Origin: G963663315 sp965214205
Lineage (GTDB): Bacteria > Pseudomonadota > Gammaproteobacteria > Arenicellales > Poriferihabitantaceae
Reading direction: 5' to 3'
Assembly (NCBI GenBank): GCA_965214205.1
Contig: OZ243941.1
Location: 1,178,001 to 1,242,000, forward strand
DNA: 64,000 nucleotides
How positions within the stretch are numbered: position 1 is the stretch's first letter; the number at the start of each line of letters is the position of its first letter. Under the pieces are notes generated by a model, which worked only from the letters and a program-made list of their open reading frames with translations, ran no database searches and had not been told where the DNA came from. Below are positions 8,244 to 16,660 of this stretch, piece by piece. The translations under genes were made by a program, and so were the position numbers.

Positions 8244-9437
8244 ATGAAAGATACTGAAATCGAAGAGTCGCCGACAGAACCGACCCGGCGCTCGTTCATG
8301 AAAACCGCGGGAGTGGCGACCGCGACCGCGGGCGCATTGGCGGTGGGTGTGACGGCCTGCACACAGGAGGATTCAGGATCGCCGGAAACAGAGAAGGCTC
8401 TGGGCGAAGCGCAAGAGAAAATATCCGAGCTGGAGAAAATGCTGGCGGAGAAGGAAGCGCCGGAGGCCTATAGCCCGACTGACCCGATCAAATGGCGGTT
8501 GCAGACTTATTCCGGCGCTCCTCTCGGCGCCCATGTCATCAAACCCCAGATAGAGGCGTTCAACATCGCCGCCCACGGGCAGATGGAAATCGAGTTGTAT
8601 TACGCCGACCAACTGGTCGCCACCGACGAGTTATTCCGGGCCATGCAAAACGGCACAATAGACGCGGTGCAAAGCGATGACGCGACCATGGCCTCGCCGG
8701 TGGATATCAGCGTGTTTGGCGGGTACTTCCCGTTTTCGACACGGTACAGCCTGGATATGCCGGTACTGTTCAAATATTACGGCCTGAATGAAATCTGGGC
8801 TGAAGCTTATGGTGAAATCGAAGGCGTCGAGTGGATCAGCGCAGGGGCCTGGGACCCTTGTCACATCTTTACCAAAGAACCGATCCGAAGCGTCGCTGAC
8901 ATGAAAGGCAAGCGTGTATTCGGGGTGCCTACCGCTGGCAAATTCCTGTCGCGCTACGGGCTGGTGCCGGTCACCCTCCCGTGGGATGATATTGAGGTCG
9001 CGATCCAGACAGGCGAACTGGACGGCGTAGCCTGGTGCGGATTTACTGAAGCGTACGAAGTCGGTTGGGCGGACGTGTGCAACTATGCGCTGCTGAACAA
9101 TATTACCGGGGCGTGGTGCGGTTCTTATTTCGCCAATACCGATAGCTGGAACAAGGTGCCCGCCCACCTCCAGGAACTGTTCAAATTGTCCATCGACAGC
9201 TCCCACTATTACCGACAGGTCTGGTACTGGGGCGGTGAAGCCGATCTCCGGGTCAACGGCGACAAGATGGAGTTGACCACGATTCCGGCGGAAGAATGGG
9301 ATCAGGTGGTCAAGGACTCCGAAGAGTTCTGGGATGAACTGGCATCCATCAGCCCGCGGACGGCCAAGGTGGTTCAGGCGTACAAGGATTATTCTGCCGT
9401 AATGCAAAAAGCGGGTGTCCCTTATCGCTACAGTTGA
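8244..9437 (+). CDS. TRAP substrate-binding protein (DctP type) with Tat signal
   Basis: This is the periplasmic solute receptor of the TRAP system, 397 residues. The N-terminus holds a twin-arginine motif (TRRSFMK, R15-R16), a hydrophobic core and a lipobox-like VTAC ending at C39. It therefore looks like a Tat-exported, possibly lipidated protein. An acidic coiled-coil segment (about residues 48-70) follows as a spacer before the DctP domain, which begins near KWRLQTYSGAP. The segment GKRVFGVPTAGKFLSRYG contains the region that usually carries the carboxylate-binding arginine. The family mostly binds carboxylates (alpha-keto acids, sugar acids, aromatic acids). The start is the ATG at 8244, which directly precedes the signal peptide. 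A strong terminator follows the stop. Confidence 0.9.
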   Translation: MKDTEIEESPTEPTRRSFMKTAGVATATAGALAVGVTACTQEDSGSPETEKALGEAQEKISELEKMLAEKEAPEAYSPTDPIKWRLQTYSGAPLGAHVIKPQIEAFNIAAHGQMEIELYYADQLVATDELFRAMQNGTIDAVQSDDATMASPVDISVFGGYFPFSTRYSLDMPVLFKYYGLNEIWAEAYGEIEGVEWISAGAWDPCHIFTKEPIRSVADMKGKRVFGVPTAGKFLSRYGLVPVTLPWDDIEVAIQTGELDGVAWCGFTEAYEVGWADVCNYALLNNITGAWCGSYFANTDSWNKVPAHLQELFKLSIDSSHYYRQVWYWGGEADLRVNGDKMELTTIPAEEWDQVVKDSEEFWDELASISPRTAKVVQAYKDYSAVMQKAGVPYRYS

Positions 9438-9473
9438 TTTTTAACCATCCGTTTCAACAGGCCGGAACCGGAA

Positions 9474-9507
9474 AATACCCTGGCATTTGGCGCCAGGGTA
9501 TTTTTTT
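9474..9507 (+). terminator. intrinsic terminator after the TRAP operon
   Basis: An 11-bp perfect stem (AATACCCTGGC pairing with GCCAGGGTATT) with a 7-nt loop runs into an uninterrupted T tract ending at 9507. It lies 36 bp after the dctP stop and ends 15 bp before the sulfotransferase ATG. The sulfotransferase therefore needs its own promoter or read-through. Confidence 0.92.
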
Positions 9508-9522
9508 GACGCCTCACCGGAC

Positions 9523-10269
9523 ATGACGAAATTATGGGATCAGTTTTGCTCGGATATCGCTCCTTTCACTGCCCATGTCCCTGCCGAGGAGTTTGATTAC
9601 ACGGTCAATATTTCTCTCAGGCACCGCTATGTCTATGCGGAAAACGCGAAGGTCGCCTGTTCCACCATCAAGCTGATTCTGCAACGGATGGAACTGGACG
9701 ATCCGCATTACCGCCCCGAAGACCTGGTTGATCTGCATACCCGGATATTCTCACCGTTGATCCGGCCCGCCCAGGTCAAATCCTTCAGCCGCTATATCCA
9801 ACGGCCGGATGTGATCAAATTCTGTTTTGTCCGGAATCCGTATACCCGGTTATTGTCCGCTTATCTCGATAAAATCGAAAACAATATGCCGGCAAAAAAG
9901 GGGATACTCAGGCAACTTGGTTTCGACCCGGAGGACCTGGGCCGTCCGGTGTCCTTCGGGGAATTTGTCCGTGCGGTGGCCGGACAATCCATTTCTGAAA
10001 TGGATCAGCATTGGCGAGTGCAGTATTACCAGACCTTTCAGGATCAGATCCATTATGATTTTATCGGGCGTTTCGAGTCGCTGGAAGAAGACCTTGAATC
10101 CGCGCTGGGCATGATCAACCCGGAATTCCAGAGATTCTGGGGCCGGGAAGACCGCCATGCGACAAATTCGGAACAGCAACTGAATGCCTGCTATACTGAC
10201 CAGCTTGAGGATCTGGTTTACCGGATATACCGGAAGGATTTCCAGCAATTCAGGTATCAACGGCTGTGA
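9523..10269 (+). CDS. carbohydrate-type sulfotransferase (Sulfotransfer_2 family)
   Basis: This 248-residue enzyme should transfer sulfate from PAPS to a glycan or related hydroxyl group. The 5'-phosphosulfate loop is KVACSTIK at 43-50. The 3'-phosphate-binding element is RNPYTRLLSAYLDK at 104-117. Both are hallmarks of the family that includes chondroitin and HNK-1 sulfotransferases, which also occurs in bacteria that sulfate polysaccharides or lipids. No transmembrane anchor is visible, so it is probably cytosolic or peripheral. A TTG 36 bp upstream would also be in frame but would lie inside the terminator; the ATG at 9523 is preferred. The next gene, 69 bp downstream on the same strand, is a glycosyltransferase, which fits synthesis of a sulfated glycoconjugate. 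Confidence 0.8.
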   Translation: MTKLWDQFCSDIAPFTAHVPAEEFDYTVNISLRHRYVYAENAKVACSTIKLILQRMELDDPHYRPEDLVDLHTRIFSPLIRPAQVKSFSRYIQRPDVIKFCFVRNPYTRLLSAYLDKIENNMPAKKGILRQLGFDPEDLGRPVSFGEFVRAVAGQSISEMDQHWRVQYYQTFQDQIHYDFIGRFESLEEDLESALGMINPEFQRFWGREDRHATNSEQQLNACYTDQLEDLVYRIYRKDFQQFRYQRL

Positions 10270-10338
10270 TTCAATGGAACTTTTTCGAGGTTTGATTGAC
10301 TGATACCTGCACGTCTGAATAATGAGTACGAGGAAATT

Positions 10339-11613
10339 GTGAGCGAAACATTCGAAAAACCGGCCGCCATTTCAGTCGTCATTCCCGCGCGTGACGAGCG
10401 GGACACGGTCGCTACTGTGGTCAGGGCCGCTCTTTCGTGCTCCCTGGTCGATGAAGTGGTTGTGGTCGATAACGGTTCCACCGATAACACGGCTGAGGAG
10501 GCCAGGGCCGCTGGCGCGAAAGTCCTGAGTGAACCGGTTGCCGGGCAGGGCAACGCGCTGCGAATGGGTTATGCCGCGGCGCGCAATGACTGGGTTGTAA
10601 AACTCGACGCCGACCTTACCGGGTTCAGCCCGACCCTGGTGGAGGCGCTGCAGGGCGCGGTCAGTCCGGGAGTGGGGCTGGTCAAGGGGTTGTGGTTTGA
10701 CGCCAACGACAATATGCCAATGACCCGTTTGATGGTCACCCCCGCGATTGCAATTATGTTTCCCGGTTTGTCGCATATCCGCGCCGTCAATTCCGGCCTG
10801 TTCCTGTTTGACCGGTCACGTATCGCAATCTGTGAACTGACCGACGGTTATGGCGCGGACCTGGATGTGATGCTGCGTATGCACACGGCGGGATGGAAAA
10901 CGGTTGAAGTGGAAATCGGTCAGATCAGCCACAACACACGCAATCTCGAGCACTACAACAAGATGTCGGAAACCCTGCTTCGATTCCTGATCGACCGCCA
11001 TGAACAGGCTGCCCGCAATCATCTATTTATCGTGACCCACGCCGCCGAAGACATCATCACCTGTTCTCTCGGTCTGGTTGCGAAAAAACTGAAAAGCGGC
11101 AGCCGCGTCACCGCGTTTCTTGGTCAGGACCGGGGGTGCGGGGTGGACATACTGCGCGAGGTTCTGGCCGATTACCCCACATTTTCAATTGAACCGATAG
11201 CCGCGGTCGATGATCTTAATGTACTGCCGTCCCGGCGCAAGACCACCATCATTACCAGTTGCTTTTCCCGGGTGGCCGACGCGGATGATCCGATTGTCAG
11301 CGCGGCCCTCAGGCTGCAGGGCAAATTCAACAAAACCGGTCGGCACGGGATTCTGCTGATGATGCCGGTTCACGAAAACAGCCGGTTCGCGACCGATTTC
11401 CGTCCGGATGTCCGGGTCGATGTCAGCCAGGTCGTCCAGTTGAAAAAATGCGCGCAGGAGGCGTTGGGCGAAGGCGGCGAAGTAGCCCGCGAGTGGATCA
11501 ACGAAAGCGGCATGGTCCGGCTGCAGTGGAACGGGCAGTTCAATCCGGAGGCCACCGAATCCTTCCAGGCTTTCGACCACAAGGACATTTCTCCGCCGTT
11601 CGTTATCCTGTAG
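10339..11613 (+). CDS. GT2 glycosyltransferase with extra C-terminal domain
   Basis: The first 220 residues are a GT-A fold glycosyltransferase of family 2. They show the nucleotide-binding start ISVVIPARDERDTVATVV, DNGSTDNT at 44-51 and the metal-binding DAD at 90-92, and resemble glucosyl-3-phosphoglycerate synthase-like enzymes. From about residue 226 a second domain begins with HLFIVTHAAEDIITCSLG. Its layout recalls the start of PIG-L/LmbE deacetylases, but the usual HPDDE metal motif is replaced by HAAED, so it may be inactive or something else. The start is the GTG at 10339, with AGGA a few bases upstream; the ATG at 10322 is out of frame. The 3' end overlaps the opposing monooxygenase gene by 11 bp. 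Acceptor and sugar donor are unknown. Confidence 0.75.
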   Translation: MSETFEKPAAISVVIPARDERDTVATVVRAALSCSLVDEVVVVDNGSTDNTAEEARAAGAKVLSEPVAGQGNALRMGYAAARNDWVVKLDADLTGFSPTLVEALQGAVSPGVGLVKGLWFDANDNMPMTRLMVTPAIAIMFPGLSHIRAVNSGLFLFDRSRIAICELTDGYGADLDVMLRMHTAGWKTVEVEIGQISHNTRNLEHYNKMSETLLRFLIDRHEQAARNHLFIVTHAAEDIITCSLGLVAKKLKSGSRVTAFLGQDRGCGVDILREVLADYPTFSIEPIAAVDDLNVLPSRRKTTIITSCFSRVADADDPIVSAALRLQGKFNKTGRHGILLMMPVHENSRFATDFRPDVRVDVSQVVQLKKCAQEALGEGGEVAREWINESGMVRLQWNGQFNPEATESFQAFDHKDISPPFVIL

Positions 11614-12877
11614 CTGATCCGCGTTGCGTTGACCTGTTCCAGGCCAGATAATTGCGTTGAATGGCAATTTGATCCGCCAGATATCTGGCGTCATGCCAGA
11701 CCCCCCATATAAAGGATGACCCCCGGCGTGACAACCAGGGCAGACCCAGAAAATAGATTCCCGGTTCGCTGGACACTCCCCGCTCGTGCTTCGGGTTGCC
11801 GTTTTTGTCAAACGCGTCCACATTCAGCCAGCCAAAATCCGTGGTAAAGCCGGTTGCCCAGACGATGGAGGTGATGCCAGCGCCCGCCAGATCCAGTTCA
11901 AGAACAGGGTTTGTCACACAGGCCGGGTCCGGTTCGACTGCGCGGGCCTCGGGCTCTTCCGGGAAATCCACGCCATTGCGGGCAATCCAGGCATCGGCCT
12001 GGTCCAGCACGGACAATGTGTTCCTGTTTCCCGATTCAATATTTTCCGCCAGGTCGTTGGCAAAACGCATTACGCCATCCTGGTATGATTCCGTTCGTCC
12101 AACCAGTGTCATGCCCCGCGCGGCCATCCGTTTGAAGCTCACGGTCTCGCCGCCGTGGGCGCCGCTCACGGCGATCGTGACGTGTTCCGTACCGGGGTCG
12201 GGAGTCGTGGTTTCCCACTTGCCGAGCACGCCCAGCCACCAGACGAAATCCTGTCCCCGGTAACTGCGGGGAGGCAGGTCGTGGGGGCCGACTGAGAGAT
12301 AAACCCGTTTCCCCGCGCGCAAAAGCTCGTCCGCAATTTGCGCCCCGGAAGACCCGGCGCCCACCACCAGCACGCTGCCTTGCGGCAGTTGCGCGGGGTT
12401 GCGGTAGGCGCTGGAATGAATCTGAAAGATTCCCGCGTCATCCGGAATCATGCCCGGTATGGCGGGATTCTGGAACGGTCCGGTGGCGGCCACCACACTG
12501 TCCGCTTCGATCATCCCTTCCGAAGTTTCAACGCGGAAACCGCGCTGTCCGGGATTGCGCTCAACCCGCCTGACCTCCACGCCGCATCGAATGGGGGCGT
12601 TGATCATTTTTGCGTAGGCCACGAAATATTCCGCTACTTTCTCCTTTGGCGCGAACGCGTCCGGATCAAAATCGGTAAACTCCAGGTTTGGGAACCGGTC
12701 ATGCCAGACCGGGCCGTTCGCGACCAGGGAATCCCACCTTTCGGAGCGCCACCGTTCGGCGATACGATGTCGTTCCAGAACGAGGTGGGGTATGCCGTGG
12801 TTTCCCAGATGCTCGCTCATGGCGATGCCAGCCTGCCCGCCGCCCACTACCAGAACTTCGATGCTTTCAACGGTCAT
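11603..12877 (-). CDS. flavin-containing monooxygenase-like NAD(P)H oxidoreductase
   Basis: This is a two-dinucleotide-binding flavoprotein of the FMO/CzcO group, 424 residues, expected to oxygenate an amine, sulfide or ketone using NADPH and oxygen. The FAD motif VVGGGQAGIAMSEHL lies at residues 10-24. A segment similar to the FMO identity motif (GIFQIHSSAYRNP) is near residue 150. The NADPH motif VVGAGSSGAQIADELL follows, and ATGF is present near the C-terminus (IVWATGFTTDFG). It is 32 bp downstream of aphA on the same strand, so both are probably one transcript. An N-oxygenation or oxidative step on a polyamine-derived amine is a reasonable guess, but only from context. Confidence 0.82.
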   Translation of the reverse strand: MTVESIEVLVVGGGQAGIAMSEHLGNHGIPHLVLERHRIAERWRSERWDSLVANGPVWHDRFPNLEFTDFDPDAFAPKEKVAEYFVAYAKMINAPIRCGVEVRRVERNPGQRGFRVETSEGMIEADSVVAATGPFQNPAIPGMIPDDAGIFQIHSSAYRNPAQLPQGSVLVVGAGSSGAQIADELLRAGKRVYLSVGPHDLPPRSYRGQDFVWWLGVLGKWETTTPDPGTEHVTIAVSGAHGGETVSFKRMAARGMTLVGRTESYQDGVMRFANDLAENIESGNRNTLSVLDQADAWIARNGVDFPEEPEARAVEPDPACVTNPVLELDLAGAGITSIVWATGFTTDFGWLNVDAFDKNGNPKHERGVSSEPGIYFLGLPWLSRRGSSFIWGVWHDARYLADQIAIQRNYLAWNRSTQRGSATG

Positions 12878-12909
12878 TGTGATCGGTATGAGCGCCGGGC
12901 GCCGTCGAT

Positions 12910-13938
12910 TCAGGCGCCTTCAAAACCGGTCAGTACGTTGACGGTGTTGATACCGATTTCCTCGACCGCATAACCGCCTTCCATCACGAACAGGGTCGGT
13001 AATTTCAGGTCGGCGAGGATGCTACCGTAATGGAGGAAATCCGCGCTTTTGAGTTTGAAAAAGGAGATCGGGTCGCGCTCGAACGTGTCCACCCCAAGGG
13101 ATACGATCAAGGCATCCGGCGAGTATGCCGCGATCTGTTTGCAGGCATCGCGCAGAGCCTCTGCCCAACTCCGGTAAGGTGTGCCCGGAGCCATCGGATA
13201 GTTATGATTGTAGCCCTGTCCCTCACCGGCGCCGGTTTCGTCGGCATAACCCAGAAAATGGGGAAAGGCATGGCGCGGGTCGCCGTGCAGCGAGGCGTAC
13301 AGGACATCGGGGCGATCATAAAATATCGCCTGGGTGCCGTTGCCGTGGTGGAAATCCACATCGAGAATCGCCGCCCGCCCGGCTCCCTGATCGAGAAACG
13401 CCTGCGCGCATACCGCGGCGTTATTGATGAAACAGTAGCCGCCGTACAGGTCTCCCGCCGCGTGATGTCCGGGTGGGCGGCACAATGCGAACGCCGAATT
13501 TCCCCCCTGGCTAATCATCTGTTGCGCCGTCAGGGCGACATCGGCGCTGGCGCGCGCCGCCTCCCATGTGCCATCGCTGATCGAGGTTTCCATCGCCATG
13601 GCATAGTATCCCAGCTTGCCTTCGATGAAGTCCGGGACCCTCTGCCGCATGCCTCGTACTGGAACGACAGACGGAATCGCCTCGCCGTTGAAACCTTCTG
13701 CCTGCCATTCGGACCAGCAGTTCTCCAGAAAGTCGATGAAGTCCGGGTCATGGATTCTCAGGATTTGATCCAGCCCGAACCGGGTCGGCCCGATGATTTC
13801 GCCGAGTTCCACCTGACGCAGGCGGGCGAGTACATATTCCATTCGCTCCGGGCATTCGAACGGGCGTACCAGTTCGCCGCCATACAGTTCAGTGCGGGCA
13901 TTTCTCAAAGTATGATCGGGGCTGTATACTGTACGCAT
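12910..13938 (-). CDS. aphA: acetylpolyamine amidohydrolase (HDAC fold)
   Basis: This enzyme removes acetyl groups from acetylated putrescine, cadaverine or spermidine using one zinc ion. The 342-residue sequence keeps the numbering I recall for the Mycoplana ramosa enzyme. The tandem histidines are H158-H159 (RPPGHHA), the zinc ligands D195 and H197 (DVDFHHGNGTQ) and D284 (LGVDTFE), and the transition-state tyrosine Y323 (MEGGYAV). The polyamine-specific N-terminus (HTLRNARTELYGGELVRPFE) separates it from general histone-deacetylase homologues. An upstream ATG at 13977 would add 13 residues; the ATG at 13938 matches the family start. It is divergent from the aminotransferase/potABCD operon, which supports a polyamine role. 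Confidence 0.93.
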   Translation of the reverse strand: MRTVYSPDHTLRNARTELYGGELVRPFECPERMEYVLARLRQVELGEIIGPTRFGLDQILRIHDPDFIDFLENCWSEWQAEGFNGEAIPSVVPVRGMRQRVPDFIEGKLGYYAMAMETSISDGTWEAARASADVALTAQQMISQGGNSAFALCRPPGHHAAGDLYGGYCFINNAAVCAQAFLDQGAGRAAILDVDFHHGNGTQAIFYDRPDVLYASLHGDPRHAFPHFLGYADETGAGEGQGYNHNYPMAPGTPYRSWAEALRDACKQIAAYSPDALIVSLGVDTFERDPISFFKLKSADFLHYGSILADLKLPTLFVMEGGYAVEEIGINTVNVLTGFEGA

Positions 13939-14064
13939 TGCAATTACCGTCATCCGGGAAGCGGGATTCCATATCAACGATAAGATAACCGGTATCGAAA
14001 ATCAATCAAAATACCAATTTACCTGATACAGACTTGCGAGTTAAATTCAACAAGAGGTTTCTCC

Positions 14065-15495
14065 ATGATCGACACAAATGAACAGCAGCCAGGCCAGCAA
14101 TGCGACACGCAGTATGATTCGCAGGAAATCTGGGAGAAAGACAGGAGCCATCATCTGCATCCGTGGACTGATTTTTCCACTTTCAAGGACCGGGGGTCGC
14201 TGATTCTGGCCGAGGCTAACGGCGCTTATGTGTCCGATGCCCAGGGCAATACCTATCTCGATGGCATCGGCGGGTTATGGTGTGTCAATGTGGGTTACGG
14301 ACGTCGGGAGATTGCACAGGCGATGGCCGAACAGGCCGAGAAAATGGTGTACTACTCCTCGTTCGGCCACCATACTTCGGTGCCCGCGGCGGAACTGGCC
14401 CACAAACTGGCGTCATTGGCGCCGGACGGGCTTGAGCATATCCAGTTCGGCACCGGCGGTTCCATGGCTAATGATACCGCGATCCGCATGGTTCATTATT
14501 ACTTTAACCGCCTCGGCAAAAAAACCAAGAAAAAAATCATCACCCGCCACGACGGCTATCACGGCAGCACCTATCTGGCGATGTCACTGACCGGCGTCGC
14601 ATTCGACCATCAGGGTTTTGACATTATCGAGGATGGATTGATCCAGCGTGTCTCCGCGCCCAATACCTACCGCCGTCCCGACAATATGTCGCCGGACCAG
14701 TTTTGCGATTTTCTGGTTGAGGAGTTCGAGGACAAGATCAACGCGCTTGGCCCTGAAAATGTCGCCGCATTTATCGCGGAACCGATCATGGGGGCTGGCG
14801 GAGTGATCGTCGCGCCGCCGGGTTATCACGCCAGGATGCTGCAGGTTTGCCGCAAATACGAGGTTCTGTACATTGCCGACGAAGTGGTCACCGCATTCGG
14901 GCGCCTCGGTCATTTCTTTTCTTCGCAAGACGTGTTCAACATGGTTCCGGATATCATCACCAGCGCCAAGGGCTTGTCTTCGGCATACGCTCCACTGTCT
15001 GCGACGATTCTGTCCGACCAGTTTTATGATGTGATCAGCGTACCCCAGGCCGACGGCGCTTTGCTGACCCATGGATTCACCTATTCCGGCCATCCGGTAT
15101 GCTGCGCCGCGGCCCTGAAAAACATCGAAATCATCGAACGGGAGGATTTGTGCGGTCATGTCCGCGAGGTTGGCCCTTATTTTCAGAGGCAACTGGAAAC
15201 TCTCGGTGATCTGGACATTGTCGGCGATGTGCGCGGCAGTCATTTCATGATGTGCGTGGAAAATGTGGCCAACAAGCAAACCGGGGAGCTGCTGGCGGCG
15301 GAGATCCAGGTCGGCAACCGGATCGCGGACGCCGCCCAGAAGCGCGGGGCGCTGGTGCGGCCGATTGCCCACCTGAATGTACTTTCCCCGCCACTGATAT
15401 TGAGTCGGGAACAGATCGACACTCTGGTTTCCGCGCTCAGAGAATCCATTGTCGAGGTGATGGATGATTTGACGCGTGAAGGAGCCTGGAAGTAA
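14065..15495 (+). CDS. spuC: class III aminotransferase, putrescine/polyamine-pyruvate type
   Basis: This PLP enzyme likely moves the terminal amine of putrescine or a related diamine to pyruvate. The PLP lysine is K302 in TSAKGLSSAY, the cofactor-binding aspartate lies in YIADEVVTAFGRLG, and GTGGSMANDTAIRM is the phosphate-binding region. The N-terminal HHLHPWTDF segment is typical of the SpuC/omega-aminotransferase clade. It has 476 residues. AAGAGG upstream of the ATG forms a ribosome-binding site. It leads the potABCD cluster, with potA 48 bp downstream, and opposes aphA, which argues for a polyamine substrate over beta-alanine or GABA. Closely related enzymes use other omega-amino acids, so specificity is not certain. 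Confidence 0.82.
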   Translation: MIDTNEQQPGQQCDTQYDSQEIWEKDRSHHLHPWTDFSTFKDRGSLILAEANGAYVSDAQGNTYLDGIGGLWCVNVGYGRREIAQAMAEQAEKMVYYSSFGHHTSVPAAELAHKLASLAPDGLEHIQFGTGGSMANDTAIRMVHYYFNRLGKKTKKKIITRHDGYHGSTYLAMSLTGVAFDHQGFDIIEDGLIQRVSAPNTYRRPDNMSPDQFCDFLVEEFEDKINALGPENVAAFIAEPIMGAGGVIVAPPGYHARMLQVCRKYEVLYIADEVVTAFGRLGHFFSSQDVFNMVPDIITSAKGLSSAYAPLSATILSDQFYDVISVPQADGALLTHGFTYSGHPVCCAAALKNIEIIEREDLCGHVREVGPYFQRQLETLGDLDIVGDVRGSHFMMCVENVANKQTGELLAAEIQVGNRIADAAQKRGALVRPIAHLNVLSPPLILSREQIDTLVSALRESIVEVMDDLTREGAWK

Positions 15496-15543
15496 TTTTT
15501 ACAGGAAACATTGTTAAAGGATCAGGTGACAAGCGATACTTCC

Positions 15544-16650
15544 ATGACCAGCAGCGTCTTCGCCGTAAACGGAATCTCGGTTACCAAAACCTATGGCGCC
15601 GGTTCGTCCGCGGTGACCGCGTTGAATGACGTGTCGATCGCCATTGAGGACAATGAATTTTTCACCCTGCTCGGCCCCTCCGGCTGCGGCAAGACCACAT
15701 TGCTGCGCTGCATTGCCGGATTCGAGCAATTGACCGATGGCCGGATTCTGTTGTTTGACGAGGAAATAGACCATCTGCCGCCGAACAAGAGGCCGGTCAA
15801 TACCGTGTTCCAGCACTATGCGCTGTTTCCCCACATGTCGGTGGCCGATAACATCAGCTTCAGCCTGAGGATGTTGAAACGTGGTGACCAGGAGATCAGG
15901 CAGGCTGTTCAGAAGATGCTGGAACTCGTCCACATGTCCGAATACGCCGACCGCCGGCCGACCCAGTTGTCAGGCGGCCAGCAACAGCGGGTGGCGCTGG
16001 CCCGGGCATTGGCGAGTCATCCAAAGGTGCTGCTTCTGGATGAACCACTGTCCGCGCTGGACCTGAAGTTACGCCAGCGAATGCGGGTGGAATTGAAACA
16101 GCTTCAGGAGGAAACCGGGATTACCTTCATCTTTGTCACCCACGATCAGGAGGAGGCGTTGACCATGAGTGACCGCATCGCGGTCATGTCGGACGGCAGA
16201 ATTCAACAGACCGGGACGCCGATGGAGATTTACGAGCGCCCGGTCAGTCATTTCGTCGCCGACTTTATCGGCGAAACCAATTTTCTGGAAGCTGTCATTC
16301 AATCCGTGGATGCCGACAGCGCCTGTTGCCGCCTTGTCGGCGGGGCGCGGTTGACGGCCCGCCTCACCACCTCGAAACAACCCGGTGACCGGGTCACGAT
16401 TTCGGTTCGCCCGGAAAAGATCCTGCTGACCGCCAGAAGCGATGTTTCCAACAGCCCTGACGGCCGCATTGACGGCATCGTCGAGAGACTGGTCTACCTG
16501 GGCACCGATACGCATTATCAGGTCAGGCTGGATCAACAGACCACACTGCTCGCCCGAATCCAGAACAGCGCCGAATCAGAGAAATTCGGGGGAAACGACG
16601 CAGTTTCCGTGGTGGTCGATCAGTCGGCTTGCAGCGTGTTGGCGGATTGA
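15544..16650 (+). CDS. potA: polyamine ABC transporter ATP-binding protein
   Basis: This is the cytoplasmic ATPase of a spermidine/putrescine importer. Walker A is GPSGCGKTT, the Q-loop FQHYALFPHM, the signature LSGGQQQRVALARAL, Walker B LLLDEP, and the switch histidine lies in FVTHDQEEA. A C-terminal TOBE domain (about residues 275-368) is present, as in PotA/PotG. Start choice is uncertain: in-frame GTG at 15526 has AAGGA 4 nt upstream, and TTG at 15511 is also possible, while the ATG at 15544 lacks an obvious ribosome site. The ATPase core is unaffected. The potB gene follows 10 bp later. Confidence 0.9.
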   Translation: MTSSVFAVNGISVTKTYGAGSSAVTALNDVSIAIEDNEFFTLLGPSGCGKTTLLRCIAGFEQLTDGRILLFDEEIDHLPPNKRPVNTVFQHYALFPHMSVADNISFSLRMLKRGDQEIRQAVQKMLELVHMSEYADRRPTQLSGGQQQRVALARALASHPKVLLLDEPLSALDLKLRQRMRVELKQLQEETGITFIFVTHDQEEALTMSDRIAVMSDGRIQQTGTPMEIYERPVSHFVADFIGETNFLEAVIQSVDADSACCRLVGGARLTARLTTSKQPGDRVTISVRPEKILLTARSDVSNSPDGRIDGIVERLVYLGTDTHYQVRLDQQTTLLARIQNSAESEKFGGNDAVSVVVDQSACSVLAD

Positions 16651-16660
16651 GCGGATTGAC

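Noticed and set aside
13030..13983. 317-residue plus-strand open frame opposite aphA
   Set aside because: The minus strand encodes a complete acetylpolyamine amidohydrolase with all catalytic residues; this frame has low-complexity, non-domain sequence.
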